A stretch of DNA of 64,000 nt, from contig NZ_JAKLTS010000010.1 in NCBI RefSeq assembly GCF_022012445.1, forward strand, positions 82,432-146,431. Direction: 5' to 3'. Under the pieces are notes generated by a model that worked only from the letters and a program-made list of their open reading frames with translations, ran no database searches and was not told the origin of the DNA. The position numbers were made by a program, and so were the translations under genes. Source of the DNA: Massilia sp. TS11. Its GTDB lineage: Bacteria; Pseudomonadota; Gammaproteobacteria; Burkholderiales; Burkholderiaceae_D. Of the stretch, positions 52,135 through 61,354 are shown in pieces (the first letter of the stretch is position 1; each line of letters begins with the position of its first letter).

Positions 52135-52803
52135 TTAGCCGCGCAGGGCGCCGAGCGCCGCGGCGGCGGTGTCGGCGATGTGGAGCAGGAAGTCGGTGCC
52201 CATCTGGGCCGTGAAGCGCTGGGCGTCGGGCGAGCCCAGCAGCAGCAGGCCAAACGGACGGGCGCCGGCCGCATCGCGCAGCGGCAGGATGGCGGTCGAC
52301 TGCACGGCGGCGGCGTCGGCCAGCCAGCGCAGGGCCTCGAACTCCTTGTTCGGACCGCAGTAGGGCGTGGCCAGGCTGGCCGCGAACAGGCGCGCGTCCT
52401 CGCTCACGTCCTGGGTGTACCAGGCGTCCTGGTGGTCGGGGCCGAGGTCCCACAGACGCAGGCCGACCTGGGGCACATGGAACTGGCTGGCCAGCTGCTC
52501 GACCAGCACGGCCGGCAGATCGGCCGCCAGACGGGCGCGCAGCAGGGCCGCGGTCCAGGCCTGGAATTTGGTGGCGATGGCGGCATTCTCATTGGCCGTG
52601 CGGATCAGCTCGGCCATATGCAGTTCGAGCGCCTTGTACTTGTCGCGCATGACTTCCATCTGGCGTTCCTGCAGCGAGACGGCGCGCCCCGTGAGCGGGC
52701 TCGACAGCTTGATCTGACCGAGCAGGGCAGCATGTTCCTCGAAGAAGTGCGGATTGTCTGCCAGGTACTGGGCGATCAGGGCGGAGTCGACGGTGTCGGT
52801 CAT
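52135..52803 (-). CDS. DUF484 (GAF-like) family protein
   Basis: A 222-residue protein: opening helix SALIAQYLADNPHFFEEHAA, then SPLTGRAVSLQERQMEVMRD, a coiled coil, and a GAF-like domain (LWDLGPDHQDAWYTQDVSED, STAILPLRDAAGARPFGLLL, LGSPDAQRFTAQMGTDFLL). Family members sit between dapF and xerC in many Proteobacteria. Here dapF is 4.5 kb away, with two porins and a Sel1 protein between. Molecular role unknown. Confidence 0.9.
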   Translation of the reverse strand: MTDTVDSALIAQYLADNPHFFEEHAALLGQIKLSSPLTGRAVSLQERQMEVMRDKYKALELHMAELIRTANENAAIATKFQAWTAALLRARLAADLPAVLVEQLASQFHVPQVGLRLWDLGPDHQDAWYTQDVSEDARLFAASLATPYCGPNKEFEALRWLADAAAVQSTAILPLRDAAGARPFGLLLLGSPDAQRFTAQMGTDFLLHIADTAAAALGALRG

Positions 52804-52861
52804 TGCGGTCAGGGCGAAAGATGAAACGCGGCTATTCTACCCGAGGCAGCCTGCGGCGGCG

Positions 52862-52889
52862 AAAAAAAAGGACGCCCGCAGGCGTCCTT
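52862..52889 (-). terminator. Terminator of the first porin gene
   Basis: GGACGCC-CGCA-GGCGTCC with an eight-T run on the minus strand, 20 bases beyond the porin stop. A textbook intrinsic terminator. Confidence 0.9.
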
Positions 52890-52909
52890 GGTGTCGCGCG
52901 GCGCGCCGC

Positions 52910-54193
52910 TCAGAACTTGTGGCGGATGCCGATCTGGATCGAGCGGCCGGTTTCGCCCGGGGCGGCGGTGAAGCCACCGGGCGCACCAGCGGTGCTCGGT
53001 GCGTACTGGGCGTCGTTGGTGTTCTTGATGATGCCGAGCACGGTGTAGACATCGGTACGCTTGGACAGGAAGTAGTCGTAACCGACTGCGTACTGGGTGG
53101 CGTCCGAGTTCGACACGCTGCGGTCGTTCTGGCGCGCGAGCGAGGCCATCACGCGGCCGGCGCCGATGCGGTAGTGGAAACCAACCTGCACGCTGTTGGC
53201 GTCGATCTGGCTGTTGCGCGTGATATTCGGCACGAACACATTGTTGCGCAGGGCCAGCTGGGTCGGGCTGGTGGCGCCGCCCAGCAGCGGGGCGATACCG
53301 CTATCCCAGCCGGCGATGTAGTCCTTCAGCAGCACCGAGTTCTGGTTCTTCTGATCGTGGAAGCCGAAGAACAGCTTCCAGTTGTCGATCGAGTAGGAGC
53401 CGCCGATGGTGGTGGTGGTCAGCGAGACATTGTCGTTCTGGTCGTAGCCACGGTTGTAGCCGACGCCGACGTCCCACGGGCCCTTCTTGTAGGTCAGGTT
53501 GGCGGCCGTGAATTTGTTGTAGCGGCCCAGGTAGCCCGAGCCCTTGGTGCCGTACATCAGGGCAGCGCCGATGCCGTCCACGGCGACGCGCCACTGGACC
53601 GACTTCTGCGAGCGGATGTCGGCGCCCAGCGCCTGGAAGCCGGCCGAACCGCCGGTGATGCCGCCCCAGGTGCCGGCCGTGCCCGATTCAAACACGTCGG
53701 CGCTGTTGAACACTTCATAGCCCGGGGTGTACATGCGGCCCAGCAGCACGGCGCCGAACGGGGTGATCAGGCCGACCATCGAGGTGCGGTCGAAGATCGC
53801 GTTTTCCGGGTTGACGGCGGCGCCGCCTTTCGGCTGCAGCGCGCTGCGCACGCCGGCCAGCACGGCGGCCGGCAGGGCGCTCATGCCCTTGGTCAGGTAG
53901 TAGCCCTGGTTTTCCGTCACCAGGGTCGGCGACTGCTTGCCGGTGTCCATTTCGACGCGGGCTTCGAGGTTGAAGATGGCCTTGTAGCCACCGCCCATGT
54001 CTTCCGTGCCCTTGAAGCCGATACGCGAGCCGTCGGCAATGCCGCTGGCCAGTTTCAGCGGGGCGCCGGCGGTCTTCACAAAGCCGGCATCGGCGATACC
54101 GTAGATCTGGATACTGGAATCATTGGCGAGGGCGAGGGCGGGGGCGGCGGCGAATGCGGCCGCCAGGGCTGCAGCGAGAACTTGGGTCTTCAT
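52910..54193 (-). CDS. Gram-negative porin
   Basis: A 427-residue outer-membrane trimeric porin: signal peptide (VLAAALAAAFAAAPALALA), first strand SSIQIYGIADAGFVKTAG, then repeated beta strands (GSRIGFKGTEDMGGGYKAIF, NLEARVEMDTGK, GVGYNRGYDQNDNVSLTTTT) and a closing aromatic strand ending GIRHKF. It is larger than the usual 350-380. A perfect palindrome lies 35 bases before the start. The two porins here share the same fold but differ in sequence, so this is not a recent tandem copy. Confidence 0.92.
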   Translation of the reverse strand: MKTQVLAAALAAAFAAAPALALANDSSIQIYGIADAGFVKTAGAPLKLASGIADGSRIGFKGTEDMGGGYKAIFNLEARVEMDTGKQSPTLVTENQGYYLTKGMSALPAAVLAGVRSALQPKGGAAVNPENAIFDRTSMVGLITPFGAVLLGRMYTPGYEVFNSADVFESGTAGTWGGITGGSAGFQALGADIRSQKSVQWRVAVDGIGAALMYGTKGSGYLGRYNKFTAANLTYKKGPWDVGVGYNRGYDQNDNVSLTTTTIGGSYSIDNWKLFFGFHDQKNQNSVLLKDYIAGWDSGIAPLLGGATSPTQLALRNNVFVPNITRNSQIDANSVQVGFHYRIGAGRVMASLARQNDRSVSNSDATQYAVGYDYFLSKRTDVYTVLGIIKNTNDAQYAPSTAGAPGGFTAAPGETGRSIQIGIRHKF

Positions 54194-54227
54194 CGGGTCT
54201 CCGAAATGGGAATTATTTTTGTGTCGT

Positions 54228-54251
54228 AAATTAGTACGCGCGTACTAATTT
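54228..54251. promoter_or_regulatory. 24-base perfect palindrome in the porin promoter region
   Basis: Each arm is AAATTAGTACGC and its complement, with no spacer. The centre is GCGC and the outer parts are AT-rich. It lies 35 bases before the ATG of the first porin, where the -10 or operator would sit. The length and perfect symmetry suggest a repressor dimer site (TetR or MarR type), with no regulator gene nearby. Confidence 0.75.
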
Positions 54252-54322
54252 CATACTATTAACTATGCCATGGGGCCACCACGCTGTACAGAAAGGACGT
54301 GGAAGCGGTTGCATAAAACAGA

Positions 54323-54352
54323 CAGGGCGGACATGCTGGCATGTCCGCCCTG
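54323..54352 (-). terminator. Terminator of the second porin gene
   Basis: A 14-bp perfect stem (CAGGGCGGACATGC with its complement, two-base loop) lies 35 bases beyond the stop, and a TCTGTTTTATG run follows on the minus strand. Confidence 0.85.
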
Positions 54353-54387
54353 GTGTCAGGCATCAGGCTGCGCAGGCAGCCGTCGGC

Positions 54388-55461
54388 TTAGAAGTTGTGC
54401 AGGATACCGAGCGAGTAAGCGCGGAAGTCCACAGCGGCGCGGGCCTTCTGGGTCACAGCGTCGTTGGCGCGGCTCGGGGTGTCACCTTTCTTGTTGGTGG
54501 CATCCACGTACAGATAGGTGCGCTTGGACAGCGAGTACTCATAGCCGAGCGAGAACTGCTTGGTCTTGGCCAGGCCTTCCGGCGATTTCTGGCCATAACC
54601 CAGCAGGAACTTGCCCGGGCCGTAGTTGACGTGGGCGCCGATCACCCAGGCCTTGACGGTCGAGTCGAAGGCTTTGGTGTGTTCCATGTCCAGCTTGGTG
54701 TACGAAGCCATCAGCTTGACGTCGGCATTGGCCTGCACCGAGGCGCCCAGCATGGTGGCCTTGGTTTCGATGGCATTGCGCTCGTAAGCGATGAAGGCGT
54801 TCAGCTGGCCGCTCTTGTACTGGCCGGCGATCGAGAACGGGTTGGTGCTGCCTTCGGCGTTGGCGGCGTATTGCGGTGCGGCGGCGGTGCCGCGGCCCAC
54901 GATGGCGACGCTGCCATTGGCTTCCTTGGTGGCCATGTCGGCGAACACCGAGAAGCCGTTGACTTCCGGCGAGTTATAGAACACAGCGTTGCTGTGACGG
55001 TTGCCCGAGTTGCCGGCGCCCGAGGACGGGTCCGAGTTCAGGCCAGCGACCATCACGTCGGCGTGGAAGCCGGTGACCGAGGGCAGACCGTGCCACGGAT
55101 CGTAGAAGGTGGCGGTTTCTTGCAGGGCGGTCAGGCCACGGCCGATGCGGATGGTACCGAAATCGCCTTGCAGGCCGACGCGCGACTGGCCTTGCCAGAA
55201 CGGACGGGTGGTCGATTCATTGGTGCCGGTGTCCGGCTCGAAGCGGGTTTCCAGTTGGAACAGGGCTTTCAGGCCGCCGCCCAGATCTTCCACGCCTTTG
55301 AAGCCGAGGCGGTTGTTGTCGCGCTTGCCGATGGTCAGGGTCTGGTCATTGCGTTTCACGAAGCCGGCGTCGAGGACACCGTAGATCGTGACCGAGGTTT
55401 CCGCATGGGCCACGCCGGCGAAGGCGCCCAGCAGTGCCAGAGTCATCAGAGATTTTTTCAT
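54388..55461 (-). CDS. Gram-negative porin (second)
   Basis: A 357-residue outer-membrane porin of normal size. Signal peptide (KKSLMTLALLGAFAGVAHA), first strand ETSVTIYGVLDAGFVKRNDQ, then NNRLGFKGVEDLGGGLKALF, QLETRFEPDTGTNESTTRPF, SRVGLQGDFGTIRIGRGLTA and a final aromatic strand ending SLGILHNF. I use the ATG at 55461 because AAGGAAG lies seven bases before it and it starts the signal peptide. General diffusion channel of the outer membrane. Its upstream region holds a structured inverted repeat. Confidence 0.93.
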   Translation of the reverse strand: MKKSLMTLALLGAFAGVAHAETSVTIYGVLDAGFVKRNDQTLTIGKRDNNRLGFKGVEDLGGGLKALFQLETRFEPDTGTNESTTRPFWQGQSRVGLQGDFGTIRIGRGLTALQETATFYDPWHGLPSVTGFHADVMVAGLNSDPSSGAGNSGNRHSNAVFYNSPEVNGFSVFADMATKEANGSVAIVGRGTAAAPQYAANAEGSTNPFSIAGQYKSGQLNAFIAYERNAIETKATMLGASVQANADVKLMASYTKLDMEHTKAFDSTVKAWVIGAHVNYGPGKFLLGYGQKSPEGLAKTKQFSLGYEYSLSKRTYLYVDATNKKGDTPSRANDAVTQKARAAVDFRAYSLGILHNF

Positions 55462-55803
55462 GTGTTCTTCCTTTGTGGGGGTCATTCAATTCAAGGTGTC
55501 CTGCGCGGCGCAATCTGACAGGACGCGGGACACGCGCTGCCGGTCACCTTAACTTTTTGCTGCTTTTATTGAGCTTCAATTGTGAATTATGAGGCCCAGC
55601 CTCGGTCGAAAGCCAATAATTCACGACAGAGTGTTGTTTTTCCGTAACGCGATTCCGCGCCGGCCGGGGGCCAGGCGGTGCGCACTTTGCCTGCCCGTTC
55701 CGGGGCCGTGTTTGCGCTATATCAATACTTGTGCGGGTTCTGTCTGTGCCCGCACAGGGCCTGGCATAGACTGGGTTTTCCCTCGTCTAGCCCCGAACCC
55801 GCT
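55462..55803. promoter_or_regulatory. Divergent region with a branched inverted repeat
   Basis: This gene-free stretch separates the second porin (leftward) from the Sel1-repeat gene (rightward), so it must hold both promoters. GTGAATTAT (55582-55590) pairs exactly with ATAATTCAC (55616-55624). Between them GAGGC-CCA-GCCTC (55591-55603) forms its own hairpin, and GGTCGAAAGCC (55604-55614) may form another. Together they can fold as a three-way junction. The arms could be an operator, an attenuator or a small RNA part. Confidence 0.55.
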
Positions 55804-57315
55804 ATGGCAAATCGTGAAGAACTCGGCATTATCCGCGGCGCCCGTGCCGGGCGCGTGGCCGACCAGCTTGAGCTGGGCCGGCGTTACCTGTTTGGCAGCG
55901 CCGGCCTGCCCAAAAGCCTGGCCACGGCCCTGCACTGGCTCGAACGCGCGGCCAGCCAGCATTGTCCGCAGGCCTGGCAGCTGATCGGCGCCCACATCCC
56001 GCACGAACTGGCGGTGCGCAGCGCCCGCCCGGTGCTCGGCTGGTATGAGCGCGCCTTCGACGACGGCGTCGTGCGCGCCGGCCTGGTGCTGGCCCAGCTC
56101 GTGCTGGGCAATGCCCAGGCCAATCCGCGCCAGCGCGCCAAAGCCCTGCTGGCCCTGGAGGCGGCGGCGCGCGCCGGTCTGCCCGAGGCCCAGTGGCTGC
56201 TGGCCCAGCAGCGCCAGGCCGGCAGCGGCGCCAGCCGCGCGCCGGCGCCGCTGCCGGCCGGCCCGGCCCCGTCCTGCGCGCCCGACCAGCTGGCCCTGGC
56301 CGACCAGGCCTGGCGCGCCGGCGACCTCGAATCCTTCGTCCACCGCGCGCTGCCGCTGGCGCGCATGCTGGCCGTGCGCGCCGCCGCCGGTCAGCAGGGC
56401 CTGGGTCTGGGGCCGGACGACGCCGGCCTGCTGGCGCGCGTGGCCGAGGCGCTCGAAGGCGGGCGCGTCGCCCACAGCGTCGGCACCGAAGAGGTGCAAG
56501 GTTTCTGGCAGCTGGCCGCCAGCGCCGGCGACAAGCGCGCCCAGCTGGCCGTCGGCCTGTGGTGCGCGCGCATGCGGCTCGACGGCAGCCGGCTGGCCCT
56601 GGGCCACGGCGCCGCCAACTTCAAACGCGCGATCCGCTGGCTGGCCCAGGCCGGCGAGCAGGGCCTGGCCGAGGCCTGGTTCGCCTTGTCACGTATTTAT
56701 GTGAAGCCGGAGTTTTCGCAGCGAAATGTCGCGGACGCCCAGAAATACCTCGAGCGCGCGGCCGAAATGGGCTACCGCGACGCCCAGCTCGATTGCGGCA
56801 ACCATTACTGGCGCGCCCGCCGCGAGCACGAAGACAATGACGTACGCGCCCTCTACTGGTGGCAGCAGGCGGCCGCCCAAGGCTGCCTGCAGTCGGCCGC
56901 GGCCCTGCGCAAGCTGGCCACGCGCCTGCCGAGCGAGCTGCCGCTGCCGCCGCACAGCACGCCGCCGCGCGCGCGCAGCCTGACCTCGGTGCAGCCGCTG
57001 CTGGCCGCGCGCGTCGAGCTGGCCCAGGTGTTCGGCCTGTCGCGTCCCGAGGCCCTGCTGCTCGACGTGCGCGCGGCCGACCGCGGCCACTGCCTGGTGA
57101 TCGACATCCGCGGCAGCTACCGGCGCAGCAAGCGCCGCCTGGTGATGGTGGAAACGGCGGCCGAGCGCCAATTGCTCGACCGCGTGGCGCGCCTGTTCGA
57201 GGGCGTCGATCCGGGCCCGTGCGGGCCCGAGGGCAATTACCGCCAGCGTCTGTACCGTCTCAAGACCTGGCTCGGTGCCGAGGCCGTGGGCGACGAGCTG
57301 CAGCTGGCCGCTTAG
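55804..57315 (+). CDS. Sel1-like repeat protein
   Basis: A 503-residue soluble protein built of helical Sel1-type repeats: [20 protein letters not shown] and [12 protein letters not shown], then [53 protein letters not shown] and [20 protein letters not shown]. The last 130 residues are different, with strands [20 protein letters not shown]. Sel1 proteins scaffold protein complexes, often in envelope stress or secretion. The ATG at 55804 starts the well-behaved part; the open frame further back is a leader without Sel1 features. It converges on dapF, overlapping by 4 bases. Confidence 0.8.
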   Translation: MANREELGIIRGARAGRVADQLELGRRYLFGSAGLPKSLATALHWLERAASQHCPQAWQLIGAHIPHELAVRSARPVLGWYERAFDDGVVRAGLVLAQLVLGNAQANPRQRAKALLALEAAARAGLPEAQWLLAQQRQAGSGASRAPAPLPAGPAPSCAPDQLALADQAWRAGDLESFVHRALPLARMLAVRAAAGQQGLGLGPDDAGLLARVAEALEGGRVAHSVGTEEVQGFWQLAASAGDKRAQLAVGLWCARMRLDGSRLALGHGAANFKRAIRWLAQAGEQGLAEAWFALSRIYVKPEFSQRNVADAQKYLERAAEMGYRDAQLDCGNHYWRARREHEDNDVRALYWWQQAAAQGCLQSAAALRKLATRLPSELPLPPHSTPPRARSLTSVQPLLAARVELAQVFGLSRPEALLLDVRAADRGHCLVIDIRGSYRRSKRRLVMVETAAERQLLDRVARLFEGVDPGPCGPEGNYRQRLYRLKTWLGAEAVGDELQLAA

Positions 57316-58166
57316 TCGAGTTCGACCACGCCCTCGAACACGGTGACGGCTGGGCCGGTCATCAGGACCGGCTGGCCGGCGCCGCCCCAGGCGATGCGCA
57401 GTTCGCCGCCGCGCGCCTGCACGCGCACGGGCGAATCGAGCAGGCCGCGCCGGATGCCGGCCACCACGGCCGCGCAGGCGCCGCTGCCGCAGGCCAGGGT
57501 TTCGCCGGCCCCGCGTTCATACACGCGCAGGCGGATCGCCTGGCGGTTCTCGATCTGCATGAAGCCGGCATTGACGCGGCGCGGAAAGCGCGCGTGGTGT
57601 TCGATGACGGGGCCATCGGCCAGCACGGGGAAAGCGTCGACATCGTCGACCACCTGGACCGCATGCGGGTTACCCATCGACACCACCGACACCCAGACCG
57701 TCCTGCCATTCACTTCGAGCGGCCACAGCTGGTCCTGGCCCTGGGCCTGGCCCTGCAGGCCGCTGGCGTCGAAGGGCACCTCGGCCGGGGAAAGCACGGG
57801 CGCGCCCATGTCGACTGTGATCAGGCCGTCGGCCTCGAGCTGGGGCGCGATCACGCCGCTCATCGTATGGACGCGGATGCGGGTCTTGTCGGTCAGGCCT
57901 TTTTCAGTGACGAATTTGACGAAGGCGCGTGCGCCATTGCCGCACTGCTCGACTTCGCCGCCGTCGTTATTAAAGATGCGGTAGCGGAAGTCGCAGTCGG
58001 GCCGGTCGGGCGCCTCGACCACGAGGATCTGGTCGGCGCCGATGCCGAAGCGGCGGTCGGCCAGGCGCGCCCACTGGGCCGCGCTCAGCGTCAGCGGGGC
58101 GCGGGTGGCGTCGACGACGATGAAGTCGTTGCCGGCGCCATGCATTTTGGTGAAATGGAGTTTCAT
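57312..58166 (-). CDS. dapF: Diaminopimelate epimerase
   Basis: A 284-residue enzyme that turns LL- into meso-diaminopimelate for lysine and peptidoglycan. The two catalytic cysteines are in [20 protein letters not shown] (C75) and [16 protein letters not shown], and the opening [19 protein letters not shown] is standard. The ATG at 58166 is at the conserved start; the longer frame has a basic leader outside the family. Its stop overlaps the Sel1 stop, so the two transcripts converge. Confidence 0.95.
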   Translation of the reverse strand: MKLHFTKMHGAGNDFIVVDATRAPLTLSAAQWARLADRRFGIGADQILVVEAPDRPDCDFRYRIFNNDGGEVEQCGNGARAFVKFVTEKGLTDKTRIRVHTMSGVIAPQLEADGLITVDMGAPVLSPAEVPFDASGLQGQAQGQDQLWPLEVNGRTVWVSVVSMGNPHAVQVVDDVDAFPVLADGPVIEHHARFPRRVNAGFMQIENRQAIRLRVYERGAGETLACGSGACAAVVAGIRRGLLDSPVRVQARGGELRIAWGGAGQPVLMTGPAVTVFEGVVELD

Positions 58167-58191
58167 GCGGCCAGTATAGCCGCTTGCCGCC

Positions 58192-59061
58192 TCAGGCGTA
58201 GAACGAAGGCTCGCCCGGCGGACGCGTCTTGAAGCGCTTGTGCGTCCAGAAATACTCGGCCGGGGCCTCGGCCACGCGCGCCTCGATGAAGGCATTCATC
58301 GTGCGGGCGGCGGCCACCATGTCCGTGCCCGGGTAGTTGTCCCAGGCCGGATAGAAGCGCACGCGCCAGCCGGCGAAATTCGGCAGGAAGGTGGCCACCA
58401 CCGGGATCACGCGCGCGCCGGTGGCGGCGGCGATCCGGCCCGGGGCCGTCAGGGTCGCGGCCGGTACGCCGAAGAAGGGCACGAAGGCGGCGTCCTTGTC
58501 GCCGAAGTCCATGTCCGGCAGCATGAAGTAGGGCAGGCCCTCGCGCATCGCGCGCATAATCGGCTTGATGCCTTCCTTGCGCGAGAACAGCTGGACCGGG
58601 CGGAAACGCGAGCGCCCGGCGCGCAGCACGGCGTCGAACACCTTGTTTTTCTGCGCCACATAGATCGAGCACAGGCTCGATTCCAGCATCACGGCCACGC
58701 CGGCCACGTCGAGGCAGACGAAGTGCGGGCACAGCAGGATGGTCGGGCCGGCCGCGATCTCGGCCAGCGGCACCCCGGGCGCCTCCACCTGAATCAGGCG
58801 GCGCAGCCGCGCCGGGCTGGCCCACCACAGGATCGCGCGTTCCCACACGCTGCGCGAATAGGCGCGGAAATGGGCGCGGGCCAGGGTGCGCCGCTCGGCC
58901 TCGCTGAGTTCGGGCCGGCACAGGCGCAGATTGGTCAGGGCGATATGGCGGCGCTTGCGCAGCACCAGGAACAGCAGATCGCCGACCAGATTGCCGATCC
59001 GGCCCAGAATCGGCAGGGGCAGCCAATGCAGCAGCCACATCAGGCCAATCAGCAGCCTCAT
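58192..59061 (-). CDS. LpxL-family lauroyl-type acyltransferase (first)
   Basis: A 289-residue inner-membrane enzyme that adds a secondary acyl chain to lipid A. One N-terminal helix ([17 protein letters not shown]) is followed by the catalytic H-x4-D in [17 protein letters not shown], then [20 protein letters not shown] and the final [20 protein letters not shown] motif ([20 protein letters not shown]). Overlaps the second paralogue by 4 bases. LpxL and LpxM cannot be told apart by eye. Confidence 0.88.
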   Translation of the reverse strand: MRLLIGLMWLLHWLPLPILGRIGNLVGDLLFLVLRKRRHIALTNLRLCRPELSEAERRTLARAHFRAYSRSVWERAILWWASPARLRRLIQVEAPGVPLAEIAAGPTILLCPHFVCLDVAGVAVMLESSLCSIYVAQKNKVFDAVLRAGRSRFRPVQLFSRKEGIKPIMRAMREGLPYFMLPDMDFGDKDAAFVPFFGVPAATLTAPGRIAAATGARVIPVVATFLPNFAGWRVRFYPAWDNYPGTDMVAAARTMNAFIEARVAEAPAEYFWTHKRFKTRPPGEPSFYA

Positions 59062-59903
59062 GCTGCGGCCTCCGCCGGATCGACGCCATCCGGGGTCTTG
59101 TAGCGGTTATAGCTCCAGAAATATTGGGCCGGGCAGCGCGCGATCAGCGCTTCCATTGCCTGGTTGATGGCCAGGGCCGCGCTGGCCGGCGTCGCGCCGA
59201 GCGCGCCATCGAAGGGGACGAAACGCACGCGGTAGCCGCGCCCCCAGGCCAGGCGCTCGGCATACACGAGGATGATGACGGCGTCGCCCATCTGGGCCAG
59301 CTTGGCCGGCAGGGTCATCGTATAGGCCGGGCGGCCGAAGAAATCGGCCCACACGCCTTCGCCTTCCTGCGGCACCTGGTCCGGCAGCAGGCCGATCGGC
59401 TGGCCTTTCTTGAGCGTCTTGGCGAGGATGCGCACGCCCGACAGATTGGCCGGCGCCAGATGCAGATTGGCGCGCGCGCGCGCCCCTTCGATCAGGGGCT
59501 TGAGGGCGGCCTTGCGCGGCGGCCGGTACATGACGGTCAGCGCGGTGCGCTGGGCGATCTGCTGGGCCGTGATTTCAAAACAGCCGAGGTGGGGGGTGAG
59601 GAAGACGATCCCGCGTCTACTGTCGATTACGCTCTGCACATAGTCCCAGTTGTCGTCCTGCGCGTGGCGCGCCACGCGGGCCGGATCGGCGCACCAGATG
59701 AAGGGCAGCTCGACAATGCTCTTGCCCGCCTCGGCAATGGCGGCGCCCAGATGCTGGCCGAAACCAGCGCGCTGTAAATTTTCGCGCAGACGCTGCCGAT
59801 AAGAGGGGGTCAGCCCGTACACGAGCCAGCCAAGCACGGCCCCGAGGGCATGCAGCAGCCAGAGTGGCAGGTAGGACAGCAGGCGAAACACGAACACAAG
59901 CAT
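59058..59903 (-). CDS. LpxL-family acyltransferase (second)
   Basis: A 281-residue paralogue of the next gene. N-terminal helix (LLSYLPLWLLHALGAVLGWL), H-x4-E motif in FLTPHLGCFEITAQQIAQ, PDQVPQEGEGVWADFFGRPA and a final QYFWSYNRYKTPDGVD. The order of two acyltransferases in tandem suggests two successive acylations of lipid A. Starts just left of the metK promoter and is transcribed away from it. Confidence 0.88.
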   Translation of the reverse strand: MLVFVFRLLSYLPLWLLHALGAVLGWLVYGLTPSYRQRLRENLQRAGFGQHLGAAIAEAGKSIVELPFIWCADPARVARHAQDDNWDYVQSVIDSRRGIVFLTPHLGCFEITAQQIAQRTALTVMYRPPRKAALKPLIEGARARANLHLAPANLSGVRILAKTLKKGQPIGLLPDQVPQEGEGVWADFFGRPAYTMTLPAKLAQMGDAVIILVYAERLAWGRGYRVRFVPFDGALGATPASAALAINQAMEALIARCPAQYFWSYNRYKTPDGVDPAEAAA

Positions 59904-59908
59904 GGGAA

Positions 59909-59939
59909 TTGACAGATGTAAGAAAAAGCAGCGTAAAAT
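59909..59939 (+). promoter_or_regulatory. Candidate metK promoter
   Basis: TTGACA (59909-59914) is a perfect -35 box; TAAAAT (59934-59939) fits a -10 box but the spacer is 19 bases, longer than ideal. Transcription would begin near 59946, giving a leader of about 117 bases that contains the pseudoknot at 60005-60047. Confidence 0.5.
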
Positions 59940-59954
59940 ACCACGTCAGTAGGA

Positions 59955-60047
59955 CCGCCGAGTTAATGACAACTTGCGAGGCGGAATATAAATCTCGCTA
60001 AAGCGTCGCAAGCCGCATGGTTGTGCGACATGTTCAGAACCAACCAT
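59955..60047 (+). ncRNA. Structured metK leader with H-type pseudoknot
   Basis: Hairpin 1: CCGCC (59955-59959) with GGCGG (59980-59984), inner AGTT/AACT. Pseudoknot: stem 1 GTCGCA (60005-60010) with TGCGAC (60024-60029); the loop's ATGGTTG (60017-60023) pairs perfectly with CAACCAT (60041-60047). Loops are 6, 0 and 11 bases. The last pair lies 4 bases before the AGGAG of metK (60052-60056). This is the shape of small translational riboswitches. I cannot match it to a known SAM class. Confidence 0.6.
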
Positions 60048-60062
60048 TTGCAGGAGCTTGCG

Positions 60063-61226
60063 ATGTCTAACGACTTCCTCTTCACGTCCGAATCCGTGTC
60101 CGAAGGCCATCCGGACAAGGTCGCCGACCAGATTTCCGATTCCATTCTCGACGCCATCCTGGCCCAGGACCCGCACGCCCGCGTGGCCGCCGAAACCCTG
60201 TGCAACACCGGTCTGGTGGTGCTGGCTGGCGAGATCACGACCCACGCCAACGTGGATTATATTCAAGTCGCGCGCGAAACCATCAAGCGCATCGGCTACG
60301 ACAACACCGAGTACGGCATCGACTACAAGGGTTGCGCCGTGCTGGTCGCCTATGACAAGCAGTCGCCCGACATCGCCCAGGGCGTGGACGAAGGCAAGGG
60401 TATCGACCTCGACCAGGGCGCCGGCGACCAGGGCCTGATGTTCGGCTACGCCTGCGACGAAACGCCGGAACTGATGCCGGCCCCGATCTATTTCTCGCAC
60501 CGTCTGGTGGAACGTCAGAGCCAGCTGCGCAAGGACGGTCGTCTGCCCTGGCTGCGTCCGGACGCCAAGTCGCAGGTGACGATGCGCTACCTGGACGGCA
60601 AGCCGCACAGCGTCAATACCGTCGTGCTGTCGACCCAGCACGCGCCGGAAATGACCCACAAGCAGATCGAAGAAGCCGTGATCGAAGAGATCATCAAGCC
60701 GGTGCTGCCCAAGGAATGGCTGCAGGACACGCGCTTCCTGGTCAACCCGACCGGCCGCTTCGTCATCGGCGGCCCGCAAGGCGACTGCGGCCTGACCGGC
60801 CGCAAGATCATCGTCGACACCTACGGCGGCGCCGCCCCGCACGGTGGTGGCGCGTTCTCGGGCAAGGACCCGTCCAAGGTCGACCGCTCGGCCGCCTACG
60901 CCGCCCGCTATGTGGCCAAGAACATCGTCGCCGCCGGTCTGGCGCGCCAGTGCCAGGTGCAGGTGTCCTACGCGATCGGCGTGGCGCGCCCGATCAACAT
61001 CACCGTCTACACGGAAGGCACGGGCGTGATCTCGGACGAGAAGATCGCCCAGCTCGTGCAGGAGCACTTCGACCTGCGTCCGAAAGGCATCGTCCAGATG
61101 CTCGACCTGCTGCGCCCGATCTATGCCAAGACCGCCGCCTATGGTCACTTCGGCCGTGAAGAGCCGGAGTTCACCTGGGAGCGTACCGACAAGGCTGCCG
61201 CCCTGCGCGCTGCCGCCGGCCTCTAA
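60063..61226 (+). CDS. metK: S-adenosylmethionine synthetase
   Basis: A 387-residue cytosolic enzyme that makes SAM from methionine and ATP. Motifs: [20 protein letters not shown], then [15 protein letters not shown] and the signature [20 protein letters not shown]. The ATG at 60063 has AGGAG six bases upstream; an earlier ATG at 60021 would put the family start 14 residues in. Its leader holds a pseudoknot, which suggests that SAM or a related metabolite controls its translation. The next gene uses SAH, the by-product of SAM-dependent methylation. Confidence 0.97.
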   Translation: MSNDFLFTSESVSEGHPDKVADQISDSILDAILAQDPHARVAAETLCNTGLVVLAGEITTHANVDYIQVARETIKRIGYDNTEYGIDYKGCAVLVAYDKQSPDIAQGVDEGKGIDLDQGAGDQGLMFGYACDETPELMPAPIYFSHRLVERQSQLRKDGRLPWLRPDAKSQVTMRYLDGKPHSVNTVVLSTQHAPEMTHKQIEEAVIEEIIKPVLPKEWLQDTRFLVNPTGRFVIGGPQGDCGLTGRKIIVDTYGGAAPHGGGAFSGKDPSKVDRSAAYAARYVAKNIVAAGLARQCQVQVSYAIGVARPINITVYTEGTGVISDEKIAQLVQEHFDLRPKGIVQMLDLLRPIYAKTAAYGHFGREEPEFTWERTDKAAALRAAAGL

Positions 61227-61234
61227 GCCGGTCC

Positions 61235-61265
61235 GGTCCGTGCGGGTCGCTGGCCCGCGCGGACC
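61235..61265 (+). terminator. Hairpin after metK
   Basis: A 12-bp stem (GGTCCGTGCGGG with CCCGCGCGGACC, one G-T pair, loop of 7) lies 9 bases beyond the metK stop. No T-run follows, and a TATACT box (61270-61275) for the ahcY transcript comes at once. Confidence 0.55.
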
Positions 61266-61281
61266 GTGCTATACTGATCCT

Positions 61282-61354
61282 TCCGAGGAGCGTTGCGACG
61301 GGCCAAACAGGCTCGCCAGGCTCGGACCCATCTTCACAACCGCGCTCACGTTAC
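61282..61354 (+). ncRNA. S-adenosylhomocysteine (SAH) riboswitch
   Basis: The bases contain the SAH riboswitch core CCGAGGAGCGTTGCGACGGG, then CAGGCTCGG and AACCGCGCTCACG. The CCGAG/CTCGG and GAGCG/CGCTC pairings are present. It lies just before the ribosome binding site of ahcY, its usual place in Betaproteobacteria and Pseudomonas. SAH binding switches expression on so that SAH, a methylation inhibitor, is removed. Confidence 0.93.

Noticed and set aside
60005..60047. SAM-II riboswitch assignment for the metK leader
   Set aside because: The shape is similar, but the conserved bases I remember for SAM-II are absent, so I left the class open.
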